Origin: Alicyclobacillus sacchari
Lineage (GTDB): Bacteria; Bacillota; Bacilli; Alicyclobacillales; Alicyclobacillaceae
Assembly (NCBI RefSeq): GCF_004366795.1
Contig: NZ_SORF01000009.1
Location: forward strand, 62,001-126,000
Length of the DNA: 64,000 bases
Direction: 5' to 3'
Each line of letters starts with the position of its first letter. Within the stretch, counting starts at the first letter, position 1. The position numbers and the translations under genes were made by a program. Positions 24,358-33,557 of the stretch are shown here, one piece after another. Under the pieces are notes generated by a model. It saw only the letters and a list, made by a program, of their open reading frames with translations, had not been told where the DNA came from and made no database searches.

Positions 24358-25086
24358 GTGCGAGTTGCGTTTTTCTCAGATGTGCATGGCAACGAATTGG
24401 CTTTAGATGCTGTCTTACATGACATCCGAGAGATGGGATGCGACAAGGTGTACATGTTGGGAGATATCTGTTTCCGCGGATATGCGCCGAAGGCCTGTCT
24501 CGACAAGGTGATGGCCGTTGCCGACACCGTGGTTCGCGGCAACGCAGACGAGTGGATCGTGCGGGGTGTTCGCGAGGGCGAGGTGCCGCCGGACAGACTG
24601 GACGTGATGAACGGAGAGCGGGCGTTTGCGCTGCACCAGCTTACGGCTGAAGATGTGAAGCAACTAGCCGATTTGCCCATGACGTGCGAAAGCCTCAATC
24701 CTGAGCTCGATTCGACGTGGCTAGCGTTTCACGCGACGCCTGCGGACACGTTCGCCGTGGTAGCAGAGAGCGCTTCGGATCGCGCGATTGAGCAGTCTAT
24801 TGTCGACGGTCACCCGCACAAGCTGTTTTTCTATGGGCATATTCATATTCCGTATGTGCGCCGAACTGGCGACCGAACCATTGTCAACATCGGCAGTGTT
24901 GGCATGCCGTTTGACGGAATCGCGCAAGCGTCCTATGCCATCGTCGACAGCAGCCGCTTTGATACGCAAATCCACTTGCGCCGCATTCCATACGATGTCG
25001 AGGCCGCCTGCAAACGGTACGAGGCAGCGGGGTATCCACTGGCAACGGCGATGGCGAACGTGCTACGCACGGCTCGTCCCCTCTGA
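24358..25086 (+). CDS. Calcineurin-like metallophosphoesterase (YfcE/DUF2437-type)
   Basis: A 242-residue metallophosphoesterase. The motifs run in order: FSDVHGN, MLGDICFRG, RGNADEWI, a His in FHATP, and FYGHIHIPYV, which together bind two metal ions. Proteins of this size act on phosphodiesters or phosphoproteins; the substrate is not evident. The GTG at 24358 is favoured since AAAAGGGGTGAT ends four bases upstream, whereas GTG 24349 lies inside that site. The 3' end overlaps the convergent UDG-like gene by 24 bases. Confidence 0.88.
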   Translation: MRVAFFSDVHGNELALDAVLHDIREMGCDKVYMLGDICFRGYAPKACLDKVMAVADTVVRGNADEWIVRGVREGEVPPDRLDVMNGERAFALHQLTAEDVKQLADLPMTCESLNPELDSTWLAFHATPADTFAVVAESASDRAIEQSIVDGHPHKLFFYGHIHIPYVRRTGDRTIVNIGSVGMPFDGIAQASYAIVDSSRFDTQIHLRRIPYDVEAACKRYEAAGYPLATAMANVLRTARPL

Positions 25087-25773
25087 CATCTGTGTGAGCA
25101 GCGCTGCCGCCTGTTCGATCGCGCTTACCACAGCCGCCACTTGCGCTTGGTAGGCGGTTCGATCCCAACTGTTATAGGAGGGGTGAGGGACGTTTTCGAT
25201 CACGCGCCACGCCGGATCGGACAGGCCCGCTAAGCGGAAGAACTTCTGTGCAAAACGACCGCATGGAATGAGGGTGACTGACCGCCCTCTGTAGGCCTGC
25301 AACTTGGTACGCAGGGCTTGGACAAGCCAGTTTTGGATATCTTGCTGGCGCGGATTAGGAAACGACAGACGCTGGTTTTGCGTGCGTACGACGTTCATGT
25401 CGCCGAACCAGTCGGAAAGCTGCTGTCGTGTGTCGGGATCGTACGCTTGTGCTTGCAGTGGAATGTTGCTGACGTTGATGAGACCGATGGCGCTAAGCCG
25501 CGGGCGACCTGCACCTGTTTCGGCATTCTTCTTGACCATACGGCCAAGCGGCATCCGGGCGTAGTCGAGGCCGAAGATATGCTTGCTCATCGTCGCCCCG
25601 GACGCTCCCGCCACAGGCGCTCCGAACTTGAGTTCCTGGAGGTGCGGAGATTCAAGAATGAATAGGCACGTAGATGTCTCTAAGACAATGTCAGATACAT
25701 GGTACACAGTGGATAAGCGAGCAACGACATCTGCGAATGAATCGATAGAATGGAATGTTGATGTGGACGCCAT
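25063..25773 (-). CDS. Uracil-DNA glycosylase superfamily-like protein
   Basis: A 236-residue protein tentatively placed in the uracil-DNA glycosylase fold. FILESPHLQELKFGAPVAGASG resembles the first active-site segment, IGLINVSNIPLQ the middle strand, and VTLIPCGRFAQKFF followed by ENVPHPSYNSW the second active-site motif with the HPS triad. The activating Asp of classical enzymes is replaced (ESP), so activity may differ or be lost. The ATG at 25773 has AAGGCGGG eight bases upstream. It is transcribed alone, and overlaps the phosphoesterase gene tail to tail. Confidence 0.6.
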   Translation of the reverse strand: MASTSTFHSIDSFADVVARLSTVYHVSDIVLETSTCLFILESPHLQELKFGAPVAGASGATMSKHIFGLDYARMPLGRMVKKNAETGAGRPRLSAIGLINVSNIPLQAQAYDPDTRQQLSDWFGDMNVVRTQNQRLSFPNPRQQDIQNWLVQALRTKLQAYRGRSVTLIPCGRFAQKFFRLAGLSDPAWRVIENVPHPSYNSWDRTAYQAQVAAVVSAIEQAAALLTQMSEGTSRA

Positions 25774-26185
25774 TTGTAAACCCGCCTTACAACATGGGAA
25801 TCGTCGTGAACGATCTCGTGATAACAGGATTGTCGAATCGATTGTAACATGGTTTAAATTGCCTGCCCACAAGCAATACTAGTGCCGGAGTGAACCATGC
25901 TGCTTAGCATGCAACGAACCTTGAGTTTCATGACGACGCCCGCTGACCGGGTGACCAATGAACCTTTTTCAAAATCGTCATATTGTGTGCGTGGGCAAGG
26001 GCGCGAAATCTGTCGGGACTTTGGTATCATCAATGGTGGCGCGCTGGACCAAGCCGCTGAGGCCAAGCAGACAACGATTACGCGTAGTACCCAGGCTTAA
26101 TTCTTGGTTTCGTTGTCGATCGGCGTCTGCTTGCAGGGGGCACCGTTCTACATATCTCAGAGACAGAAAGGAGACGTAAGCGACG
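25774..26185. other. 412 bp region upstream of qoxA
   Basis: No gene is supported. It includes a small hairpin (CATGCT-GCTT-AGCATG near 25897) and should hold the promoters of the divergent UDG-like gene and the quinol oxidase operon. No clear consensus promoter was found. A run of short frames in both directions has no coding look. Confidence 0.5.
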
Positions 26186-27028
26186 ATGAAGCCATCTGGG
26201 CGTCGAGTTCGCAGCCTGTTTATCATTGTTGGGCTATCCATGCTCGCTCTGGCAGGTTGTGACGACCCGAAGTACATGCCCGTGCTCAGTCCGCAGGGGC
26301 CGGTTGCGAGAAGTGAGTACTACCTGATTCTCTACTCCTTCATTGTGATGTTGCTTGTCGTCTTGGGTGTGTTTGTGATCTATTTCTATGTGATCACAAA
26401 ATACCGCGCTCGACCTGAAAACAAAGACTACGTTCCACCTGAAATCGAAGGCAATACAAAGTGGGAGACCATTTGGACAGTTATCCCCATCATTATCGTC
26501 ATTGCCCTTGCCATTCCGACGGTCGCGGTCACGTACAAACTGGTGAAACCGCCAAAGGTTGAGGCCGCAACAACGGCTGCCACCGGCAAGTCGCTGACCA
26601 TCGACGTCATCGCGGAACAGTGGAAATGGGTGTTCAAGTATCCGGCGCAAAACATTGAAACGGTTAACTACGTCAACATTCCTGCTGGTGTTCCGGTCAA
26701 TTTTGAGTTGACGGCCAGCGGTCCCATCAACGCGTTCTGGGTGCCGGCGCTCGGTGGGATGGAATACGCCATGCCAGGGATGAACCTGAAATTATGGCTT
26801 GAGGCGGATCATCCGGGGACCTATCAAGGTCGAAGTGGCCAGTATTCAGGCCGTGGCTTCGCCCACATGACGTTCAACGTCAATGCGCAGACGGCAGCGG
26901 ACTTCGCAAAGTGGGTGCAGACGACGCAACAGACGGCTCCTAAGTTGACGCAGCAGGCACAGGACCAGATTCAAAAGCCTGGACTCCTGAGCAAGCCGCT
27001 GACGTTCTCGTCGACCGAGCCACAGTGA
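26186..27028 (+). CDS. qoxA: Quinol oxidase subunit II (lacks the CuA site)
   Basis: Subunit II of a haem-copper terminal oxidase, 280 residues. A lipoprotein signal (SMLALAGCDD, Cys 25) and two membrane helices (YLILYSFIVMLLVVLGVFV; TIWTVIPIIIVIALAIP) precede the external cupredoxin domain. The CuA ligands of cytochrome c oxidases are missing: where they show C-x3-C, this protein has YQGRSGQYSGRGFAHM with no cysteine. It therefore takes electrons from quinol, as in Bacillus aa3-600 (QoxA). First gene of qoxABCD-ctaA. AAAGGAG precedes the ATG. Confidence 0.92.
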   Translation: MKPSGRRVRSLFIIVGLSMLALAGCDDPKYMPVLSPQGPVARSEYYLILYSFIVMLLVVLGVFVIYFYVITKYRARPENKDYVPPEIEGNTKWETIWTVIPIIIVIALAIPTVAVTYKLVKPPKVEAATTAATGKSLTIDVIAEQWKWVFKYPAQNIETVNYVNIPAGVPVNFELTASGPINAFWVPALGGMEYAMPGMNLKLWLEADHPGTYQGRSGQYSGRGFAHMTFNVNAQTAADFAKWVQTTQQTAPKLTQQAQDQIQKPGLLSKPLTFSSTEPQ

Positions 27029-27079
27029 CGAAGTTGGTCTGTTAGACTCGGATCAAGTACTAAGGGAGGATGTGCGAGC

Positions 27080-29044
27080 GTGAACGGTTTTGCAAATTGG
27101 GCCGTACATTTTTTCATGCTCGATGAAGGTCCGCTGATTTGGCTGTCCGACTTTTTGATTGGATGCGCCACAATCGGTATTATCGTCGCCCTTACCTACT
27201 TCAAATTGTGGAAGTGGCTTTGGGACAATTGGCTCACGACGGTGGACCATAAAAAAATCGGGATCATGTATCTGATTGCCGCCGTACTTATGCTCTTCCG
27301 CGGCGGTACCGACGGTCTTTTGATGCGCGCGCAGCTGTCATGGCCGAACCTGCATTTCCTGAATGCAGATCACTATGACCAAATCTTTACGACGCACGGC
27401 ACCATCATGATTCTGTTCATGGCGATGCCTGCGATCATCGGTTTCTTCAACGTGGCGGTGCCGCTGCAAATTGGCTGTCGCGACGTTGCGTTTCCGTATC
27501 TGAACGCCATTTCCTTCTGGCTGTTCTTTGCGGCGGCGCTGTTGTTCAACCTATCGTTTGTCGTCGGTGGTTCACCAGACGGCGGCTGGACCAGTTACCC
27601 ACCATACGTGGAAAACGTCTTTGATCCAGGCCCGGGTGAAAACTACTTCCTCGTTGCCCTGCAGATCACAGGTATCGGTACCATCGCGACAGGTGTGAAC
27701 TTTTTGATCACCATCCTGCGCATGCGCGCACCTGGCATGACCATGATGCGCCTGCCGATGTTCACGTGGTCGGTGTTTATCACGTCCATCATCATTGTCT
27801 TCGCTTTCCCGGTGTTGACGGTCGCACTCGCACTGTTGCTGATTGACCGCGATTTCGGATCGCACTTCTTTACGGTGACAGGCGGCGGCATGCCGATGCA
27901 GTACATTAACCTATTCTGGATCTGGGGTCATCCAGAGGTCTATATCGTCATTCTGCCGGCATTTGGCATCTTCTCAGAAGTGGTTAGCACATTCTCACAC
28001 AAGCGATTGTTTGGCTACTCGGCGATGGTCGTATCGATGATCGCAATCGCCATCCTGAGCTTCATTGTTTGGGTGCACCACTTCTTCACGATGGGTGCGG
28101 GGCCTGGTGTCAACTCGTTCTTCGGCGTTTCCACCATGGCCATTGCCATTCCGACCGGTGTGAAGATCTTCAACTGGCTCTTCACCATGCATAAAGGTCG
28201 GGTCGAATTTACGTCGGCTATGTTGTGGGCGGTTGGGTTCATTCCAAACTTTTTGATTGGTGGTTTGACGGGTGTCATGCTTGCCGTGCCGCCTGCCGAC
28301 TATCAGTATCACAACTCGTACTTCCTGATTGCGCACTTCCACTATGTGCTCATCGGCGGTACCGTATTCGGTGTATTCGCGGCAATCTATTACTGGTGGC
28401 CAAAAATGTTTGGCGTCCTGCTTGATGAAAAGCTCGGTCGCTGGCATTTCTGGATGTTCATGATTGGGTTTAACATCTGTTTCTTCCCGCAGTTCTTCCT
28501 CGGGTTCATGGGCATGCAACGCCGCATGTACACGTATCCCGCAGGGTATGGCTGGGGTATCATCAACCTGATTTCGACAGTCGGCGCAGTGTTGATGGGC
28601 GTTGGCTTCCTGATCTTCGTGTGGAACATCCTTTGGAGTGCCCGCTTCGGACAGCGCGATACCACTGGCGACCCATGGGATGGCCGATCGCTCGAGTGGG
28701 CGACGACATCACCGGCGCCGGAGTACAACTTCGCCATCATTCCGACCGTCAAGGGTCGCGACGCTTGGTGGCTCATGAAGAAGACTGGCGAGTCCATCAA
28801 CGGCCCGAAGGGCGTTCCGTTCCGCCCCATCCATATGCCGAACAACTCAGGTCGTCCGATTATCATGAGTCTGTTCTTCTTTATCGCAGGTGGCGGGTTC
28901 ATTTTCCAGTGGTGGGTTCTCGCGATCATTGGCTTGCTCGGCGTCCTGGTCACCATGGCGCAGCGCTCCTTTGAATACCATGACCACCACTACATCCCGG
29001 TCGAAGAAATCGAGAAGACCGAGGCTGCAGCAGGGAGGTTGTGA
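27080..29044 (+). CDS. qoxB: Quinol oxidase subunit I (haem-copper catalytic subunit)
   Basis: The 654-residue catalytic subunit reduces oxygen and pumps protons. All metal ligands are visible: H in TTHGTIMI for the low-spin haem, WGHPEVYI with the CuB His and cross-linked Tyr, VHHFFT with the other two CuB histidines, and HFHYVL with the two distal haem ligands. The Glu in GHPEVY marks an A1-type enzyme, and CRDVAFPYLNAISFW carries the D-channel Asp and Asn. About 15 helices are present. The GTG start at 27080 has GGAGG nine bases upstream. It overlaps qoxC by four bases. Confidence 0.96.
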   Translation: MNGFANWAVHFFMLDEGPLIWLSDFLIGCATIGIIVALTYFKLWKWLWDNWLTTVDHKKIGIMYLIAAVLMLFRGGTDGLLMRAQLSWPNLHFLNADHYDQIFTTHGTIMILFMAMPAIIGFFNVAVPLQIGCRDVAFPYLNAISFWLFFAAALLFNLSFVVGGSPDGGWTSYPPYVENVFDPGPGENYFLVALQITGIGTIATGVNFLITILRMRAPGMTMMRLPMFTWSVFITSIIIVFAFPVLTVALALLLIDRDFGSHFFTVTGGGMPMQYINLFWIWGHPEVYIVILPAFGIFSEVVSTFSHKRLFGYSAMVVSMIAIAILSFIVWVHHFFTMGAGPGVNSFFGVSTMAIAIPTGVKIFNWLFTMHKGRVEFTSAMLWAVGFIPNFLIGGLTGVMLAVPPADYQYHNSYFLIAHFHYVLIGGTVFGVFAAIYYWWPKMFGVLLDEKLGRWHFWMFMIGFNICFFPQFFLGFMGMQRRMYTYPAGYGWGIINLISTVGAVLMGVGFLIFVWNILWSARFGQRDTTGDPWDGRSLEWATTSPAPEYNFAIIPTVKGRDAWWLMKKTGESINGPKGVPFRPIHMPNNSGRPIIMSLFFFIAGGGFIFQWWVLAIIGLLGVLVTMAQRSFEYHDHHYIPVEEIEKTEAAAGRL

Positions 29045-29682
29045 CGATGTCGAATGCACACACGGCCATCCACGGGGATCATCACCCCGTGGATCCGTCA
29101 GTCCCGGTCGAGTATCACGAGGAAGAAAACAGTCTACGCATTGCCGGGTTCTGGGTCTTCCTTGGTTCCGACTTAGTTTTGTTCTCGTGTCTATTCGCAA
29201 CCTATGTCGTCATGCACGGTCGCGTTGCCGGTGGTCCGACTTCGCAGCAGTTGTTTGACGTAACAGGCTTCACGATTGAAACCATTGCGTTGTTGTTCTC
29301 CTCGTTTACATGTGGCCTTGCCACCTATGAAATGCGCCGCGGCAATCGCAATGCGATGGTCACGTGGTTGTTCATTACCGTGGCACTTGGCCTCGTGTTC
29401 TTAGGGTTTGAAATTGACGAATTTGTGCACAACGTCTCGATTGGTGCGACCATGCAGCGAAGCGGCTTCTTATCCGCGTTCTTCACGCTGGTCGGTACAC
29501 ACGGATGTCACGTGACGATGGGTACGTTGTGGATGCTCAGCGTTATCATTCAATTGATCCGCTACGGCATCACGCCGATCACGGCGCGCAAAGCATTCAT
29601 CGTCAGCATTTACTGGCACTTTCTCGACGCTGTCTGGATTTTCATCTTCACCGTCGTATATCTGACCGGGAAGGTGGTATAA
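29041..29682 (+). CDS. qoxC: Quinol oxidase subunit III
   Basis: A 213-residue subunit III with five hydrophobic segments, as expected for the short bacterial form. FWVFLGSDLVLFSCLFATYVV opens the first helix, FEIDEFVHNVSIG and GTHGCHVTMGTLWML are conserved, and YWHFLDAVWIFIFTVVYL closes the last. It has no cofactor; it stabilises subunit I and its proton pathway. The ATG overlaps the qoxB stop (ATGA-like coupling). Confidence 0.94.
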   Translation: MTMSNAHTAIHGDHHPVDPSVPVEYHEEENSLRIAGFWVFLGSDLVLFSCLFATYVVMHGRVAGGPTSQQLFDVTGFTIETIALLFSSFTCGLATYEMRRGNRNAMVTWLFITVALGLVFLGFEIDEFVHNVSIGATMQRSGFLSAFFTLVGTHGCHVTMGTLWMLSVIIQLIRYGITPITARKAFIVSIYWHFLDAVWIFIFTVVYLTGKVV

Positions 29683-29684
29683 GC

Positions 29685-30005
29685 GTGGAAACGAAAGAAC
29701 ACAAGTTTCACCAGGAGACCGGCTTTCCATGGAAGCACGTCATCGGTCTGCTTTTGTCACTCGTTTTGACGGCCATCGCTTTCTGGCTTGCGTTGGCGAC
29801 ACATCAGCCGCCAGCCGTCGTGATTTCCATCATCGTCGTGTTGGGCTTCGGTCAATTGCTGGTTCAGTTGTACATGTTTATGCACTTTACGGAGAGTGAC
29901 GATCGCGCTTGGCAGGTGCCGACGATATATTTCGCGTTGTTTATCGCGTTCACCGTCGTCGGTGGCTCCATCTGGATTATGTCGTTCCGCTCCATCGTTT
30001 CATAG
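29685..30005 (+). CDS. qoxD: Quinol oxidase subunit IV
   Basis: A 106-residue subunit with three membrane helices (HVIGLLLSLVLTAIAFWLAL; VVISIIVVLGFGQLLVQLYM; PTIYFALFIAFTVVGGSIWI), the pattern of prokaryotic COX4. FMHFTESDDRAWQ is a conserved loop. A GTG at 29685, two bases after the qoxC stop and with AAGGTGG upstream, is the start; the frame is open further back inside qoxC but that reading is a shadow. Confidence 0.9.
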   Translation: METKEHKFHQETGFPWKHVIGLLLSLVLTAIAFWLALATHQPPAVVISIIVVLGFGQLLVQLYMFMHFTESDDRAWQVPTIYFALFIAFTVVGGSIWIMSFRSIVS

Positions 30006-30045
30006 CTGACGGGTTTGTCTTCCGAAGCTGAGAGGAGGTGAGGAG

Positions 30046-31041
30046 ATGGTAAAGAGCCATGGTTTCGGCGTATTCGTCTTCGTCGTGTGCGTTCTTGCGG
30101 CCGTTCAGAATTTCGTCGTGAATTCGATAGGTTTCTTGGATGCGTTCACTGGATCGGCGTTTGGTTGCGGACACCAGTGGTTTCAGTGTAATGGCCGCTG
30201 GATTCCCATTATCCAATCGCTGCAGACGTTCATCGAGTTTTCCCACCGCGTTGGGGTTCCCATTCTCACGATATTGCTCTTGGTGGCAGCGGTCAGTTCC
30301 ATCATGCGCTATCGTCGGTGGCGTGAAATTTCGCTATTCGTCGGCTTGAGCATCTTCTTCGTCCTCCTCGAAGCGGTCTTAGGAGGGCTCGCCGTCGTCT
30401 ATAATGAACCTGCATCGGTGATTGCGACGCACTTTGGTGTTTCATTGCTTGCGTTCGCAAGTACAGTCTTGCTCACGATTTACGTCCGTCGGGCCGAGCG
30501 CGTGTATGGTGCGTATCTTGCCAGTGGCGAGCGCAAGCCATTGCGCGATCCTGCACCGTCACGGGGCTTCCAGTGGTTTGCGTGGCTTGGCTTGCCTCTG
30601 ATTTACCTCGCGATGTACGTCGGAGCCTATATTTCGAGCAGTGGTGCGGGCGATGCTTTCCGTGGTTTCCCGTTTCCCAATGAATCGGGAATCAACGATT
30701 TCCACCACGCCCGTTTGCTTGACTGGACGCACCGGTCGATTGCGATGATTCTGGTCATTTGGATGGTTGTTCTCGTCGTGCGCACCTATCAAACACGGCG
30801 CGATCGATCAGATTTGTATCGCGGTGCTTGGTTTGCAATGATTTTTGTGGTGCTGCAGGCGTTCAGCGGAGTTTATCTCGTGTTGTCGCACGTGAGCATT
30901 CAGGCGTTTATGTTGCACGTCTCCATTGTCACTGGGCTGTTTGTGTCGCTTTGTTATGTCGCTATTCAAAGCTTGCCGCCGTTTGTCCCCGTCCACAAGG
31001 GAGAGGGATATGCGGTGGGTGAGCGAAGCCCGGCACATTGA
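30046..31041 (+). CDS. ctaA: Haem A synthase, CtaA/COX15 family
   Basis: Haem A synthase oxidises the C8 methyl of haem O to a formyl group. The 331-residue protein has eight helices in two repeats, with histidines in EFSHRVG, ATHFGVSL, DWTHRSI and MLHVSIV as the expected haem ligands. The first extracellular loop has the cysteine pair GCGHQWFQC found in the Bacillus type. It is last in qoxABCD-ctaA, which argues that this oxidase uses haem A. No ctaB (haem O synthase) is in the window. GAGGAGGTGA precedes the ATG. Confidence 0.93.
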   Translation: MVKSHGFGVFVFVVCVLAAVQNFVVNSIGFLDAFTGSAFGCGHQWFQCNGRWIPIIQSLQTFIEFSHRVGVPILTILLLVAAVSSIMRYRRWREISLFVGLSIFFVLLEAVLGGLAVVYNEPASVIATHFGVSLLAFASTVLLTIYVRRAERVYGAYLASGERKPLRDPAPSRGFQWFAWLGLPLIYLAMYVGAYISSSGAGDAFRGFPFPNESGINDFHHARLLDWTHRSIAMILVIWMVVLVVRTYQTRRDRSDLYRGAWFAMIFVVLQAFSGVYLVLSHVSIQAFMLHVSIVTGLFVSLCYVAIQSLPPFVPVHKGEGYAVGERSPAH

Positions 31042-31058
31042 CGAAGTACCACCGAAGG

Positions 31059-31102
31059 AAGGGCCTTTTGGTGCGCGAGTGGCGCGCCGGAGGGCCCTTT
31101 TT
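31059..31102 (+). terminator. Terminator of the qoxABCD-ctaA operon
   Basis: A two-part hairpin: outer stem AAGGGCC/GGGCCCTT and an inner GC-rich stem, followed by TTTTTC, starting 18 bases after the ctaA stop. Confidence 0.8.
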
Positions 31103-31255
31103 CGATAGGAACAGGACGAATCCAGGGACGAGTTTTCATGATGGAGGGTTTCTCCTCTGGTCAACTGAGGGTTCGACATTCTATGATAAGAGAATAGGCT
31201 AAAACGACCTGCGTCGACAGCGCGTCGGCGTCATGCACGAACTTATGGAGGTGTC

Positions 31256-32641
31256 GTGGCCGGAATGCCAGGAAATCGTCGTGCCGCGCGTGTCGCCGTG
31301 ATCGGATGTCTTTTCGCTATCTTGACGAGTATGAATGTTCCCACTGTAGCGCAAGCGGCATCACAAAAGGAGCCTGTGCCGGTGCACTCCCTCCTGCCCG
31401 CCCAAGTTGTCCTCAATCAAGTTCCAGGAAACGTCCCCTATGTCGACGGTGCAGACAACGCCAAGTGGCCTGACATTGTTTCACAGAGTGCGGTTGTCAT
31501 GGATATGGATACGGGGACCGTGGTCTACGGGAAGAATCCCCTTGCACTTCATTATCCGGCGAGCATCACCAAAATTATGACGGCCTTGTTGGCTCTCAAG
31601 TTGGGCCACCTGAACGACGTGCTGACGGCGAGTCAGAATGCTGTCAACCAGCCGCCGGACAAGCTATACCTTGAGGTGGGGGAACAGGAGGAGCTAAGGC
31701 CGCTTTTAACCGCCATGTTACTTGATTCGGCCAATGACGTTGCGGTTGAGATTGCGGAGCACTACGGCGGATCGGTCGCACACTTTGCGCAAATGATGAA
31801 TGCCGAGGCCAAGGCACTCGGTGCACAACATACACACTTCGTGAATCCCAGTGGGTTGCCTAACCCGGATCACACCACGACGGCTTATGATATGGCCGTC
31901 ATCACCCGGGCTGCCATGCAGGAACCTGAGTTTCGAACGATTGTCGATACGAAGTATGACAACTGGCAGGGGCGGGCTTGGCACGCGCGGCTGGTGAACT
32001 TAAATCGCATGCTTTTCACGTATCCAGGGGCGATTGGTGTGAAAACAGGTTTCACCAGCGTCGCGCACGAGACTTTGGTTGTCGCGGCTCGGCGTGGAGC
32101 GACCACGTTCCTCGCGGTGCTCATGGATTGTCCGACGGACGCACAGATTCGCGCGGATGCCACGGCCCTTCTGAACTACGCATTTGCGCATTACGAAACA
32201 CAGAGGGTCTTGCCTGCCCATCATGTCGTTGGCACGGTCGTGGGGGCAGATGGGGCCGATCCGGTCGCGACAGCACTGCCCGTTTTGGCCACTGTTTCTC
32301 TCGGTGCGCCGATGCGGGTGGCGAGCAAAGTAGGCTACGCGGCACCGCAGGCTGTTACGGCCGCGGACACGCGTGTCGGGGCATTGCATTTGGTATCTTC
32401 GTCAGGTAACGCTATCGGGGAAGTTCCGCTTGTTGTGGAAAAACCGTATACACCCGTGCCGCGACCCATGGTCTGGCCGCGTAACGCCGCCATCGCAGCA
32501 TGCGTGGTGGTGATATTGACGGTGCTCCTCTACTGGCGGCGCAAAGTCGTCCGCCGTCGCCGCGCGCGTGCGGCATTGGTTGCGAAGGCGCAACCCTGGC
32601 GCGCGGGTTGGGAGTTGGCGAAGCGTGACGGGCCCCGGTAG
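31256..32641 (+). CDS. D-alanyl-D-alanine carboxypeptidase (DacF/PBP5 family)
   Basis: A penicillin-binding carboxypeptidase that trims the last D-Ala from peptidoglycan stem peptides. A signal sequence ends near AQAAS; the serine peptidase motifs are YPASITKIM (SxxK), LDSANDVAV (SxN) and VKTGFTS (KTG). The PBP5-like C-terminal domain is followed by a transmembrane helix (AAIAACVVVILTVLLYW) and a very basic tail (RRKVVRRRRAR), which fixes the 461-residue protein in the membrane with the enzyme outside. The GTG at 31256 has GGAGGTG a few bases upstream. It is apparently monocistronic and convergent to an O-methyltransferase gene. Confidence 0.92.
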   Translation: MAGMPGNRRAARVAVIGCLFAILTSMNVPTVAQAASQKEPVPVHSLLPAQVVLNQVPGNVPYVDGADNAKWPDIVSQSAVVMDMDTGTVVYGKNPLALHYPASITKIMTALLALKLGHLNDVLTASQNAVNQPPDKLYLEVGEQEELRPLLTAMLLDSANDVAVEIAEHYGGSVAHFAQMMNAEAKALGAQHTHFVNPSGLPNPDHTTTAYDMAVITRAAMQEPEFRTIVDTKYDNWQGRAWHARLVNLNRMLFTYPGAIGVKTGFTSVAHETLVVAARRGATTFLAVLMDCPTDAQIRADATALLNYAFAHYETQRVLPAHHVVGTVVGADGADPVATALPVLATVSLGAPMRVASKVGYAAPQAVTAADTRVGALHLVSSSGNAIGEVPLVVEKPYTPVPRPMVWPRNAAIAACVVVILTVLLYWRRKVVRRRRARAALVAKAQPWRAGWELAKRDGPR

Positions 32642-32661
32642 ACAACTAGGCTGTGAGATCG

Positions 32662-33303
32662 TCAGTCGGAGGCATGACCCACACGCATGAGGGCAATTCC
32701 GTCATATATAGGAAGAAGTGCGGATGTCAGCCGCGGATGGTGAAACAAGCTTTGGTTAAAATGCCGCATCGCCGCCGGTGTCGGGTTCTGGTTGTCCGGA
32801 TCAAGGACCCGATCCCGCGCTAACACATTGTCACACACAATCCATGCGCCTTCGCGGCACAGTGGAAGGACCGTCTCGAGGTACAGGCCATAGCGCGGTT
32901 TATCTGCGTCGATAAAGACGAGATCAAAGGGCTCTCCGCCTTCTATTACCAGCATCTCCAGTTGCTCCAACGCGTCCCCTATACGAATATCCACGATTTC
33001 CGCCAAACGGGCGGCTCGAAAGTTGTCAGCCGCAAGCTCCGCGTGGCGCTCGCGTTGCTCAAGGCTGACGAGCCGCCCGCCGGGCGCGAGACCGCGCGCA
33101 ATACAGATTCCGCTGTAACCTGCATATGTTCCGATTTCGAGCGCTCGTTGACAGCCTCTGCTCAACACGGTTAACAGTTGTCCGAGCATAGGGCGTACAG
33201 ACATCTGCGGCAATCCGTGTTCGTCCAGCGTGCGCAGCACATGCGACAGCACAGGATCATTTGGCAACAGACTATCCGCATAACTCGTTCGATCCATGCA
33301 CAT
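32662..33303 (-). CDS. O-methyltransferase (YrrM/CaOMT-like)
   Basis: A 213-residue class I SAM-dependent methyltransferase of the Methyltransf_3 family. SAM binding uses LEIGTYAGYSGICIARGL; DLVFIDADKPRYGLYLE holds the metal-binding Asp residues, and IVCDNVLARDRV the third site. The family includes catechol-type O-methyltransferases and the tRNA-modifying TrmR (YrrM) of B. subtilis; which applies is not clear. The ATG at 33303 has AGGAAGGG seven bases upstream; 25 codons further upstream are open without a site. Confidence 0.88.
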   Translation of the reverse strand: MCMDRTSYADSLLPNDPVLSHVLRTLDEHGLPQMSVRPMLGQLLTVLSRGCQRALEIGTYAGYSGICIARGLAPGGRLVSLEQRERHAELAADNFRAARLAEIVDIRIGDALEQLEMLVIEGGEPFDLVFIDADKPRYGLYLETVLPLCREGAWIVCDNVLARDRVLDPDNQNPTPAAMRHFNQSLFHHPRLTSALLPIYDGIALMRVGHASD

Positions 33304-33557
33304 GTCTACCCTTCCTGCAGAATATAGGATGAGTGTAACCCATCCGACGACTTGAATCATGCCTGATACTCGTGACAATTTGTGAACAATCCATCTGTGA
33401 CGCTCGTCTGTGAGTTGTGTCCTTTCGATTTGCGATTACAATGTAGAGAGGGGAAATGTGTCGATACCCCTTGTTGTTTGTGTGTGAATATTCATGTCGA
33501 ACATGGAATGTACGCGTTGGTCGGACAACCCTTAAACAAGTAGGTGTGAGAACAACT

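Noticed and set aside
26186-27028. Cytochrome c oxidase subunit II (CtaC)
   Set aside because: All CuA-ligating cysteines are missing, which indicates a quinol oxidase.
27572-28519. Long minus-strand frames inside qoxB
   Set aside because: Antisense shadows rich in His, Asp and Arg; qoxB is certain on the plus strand.
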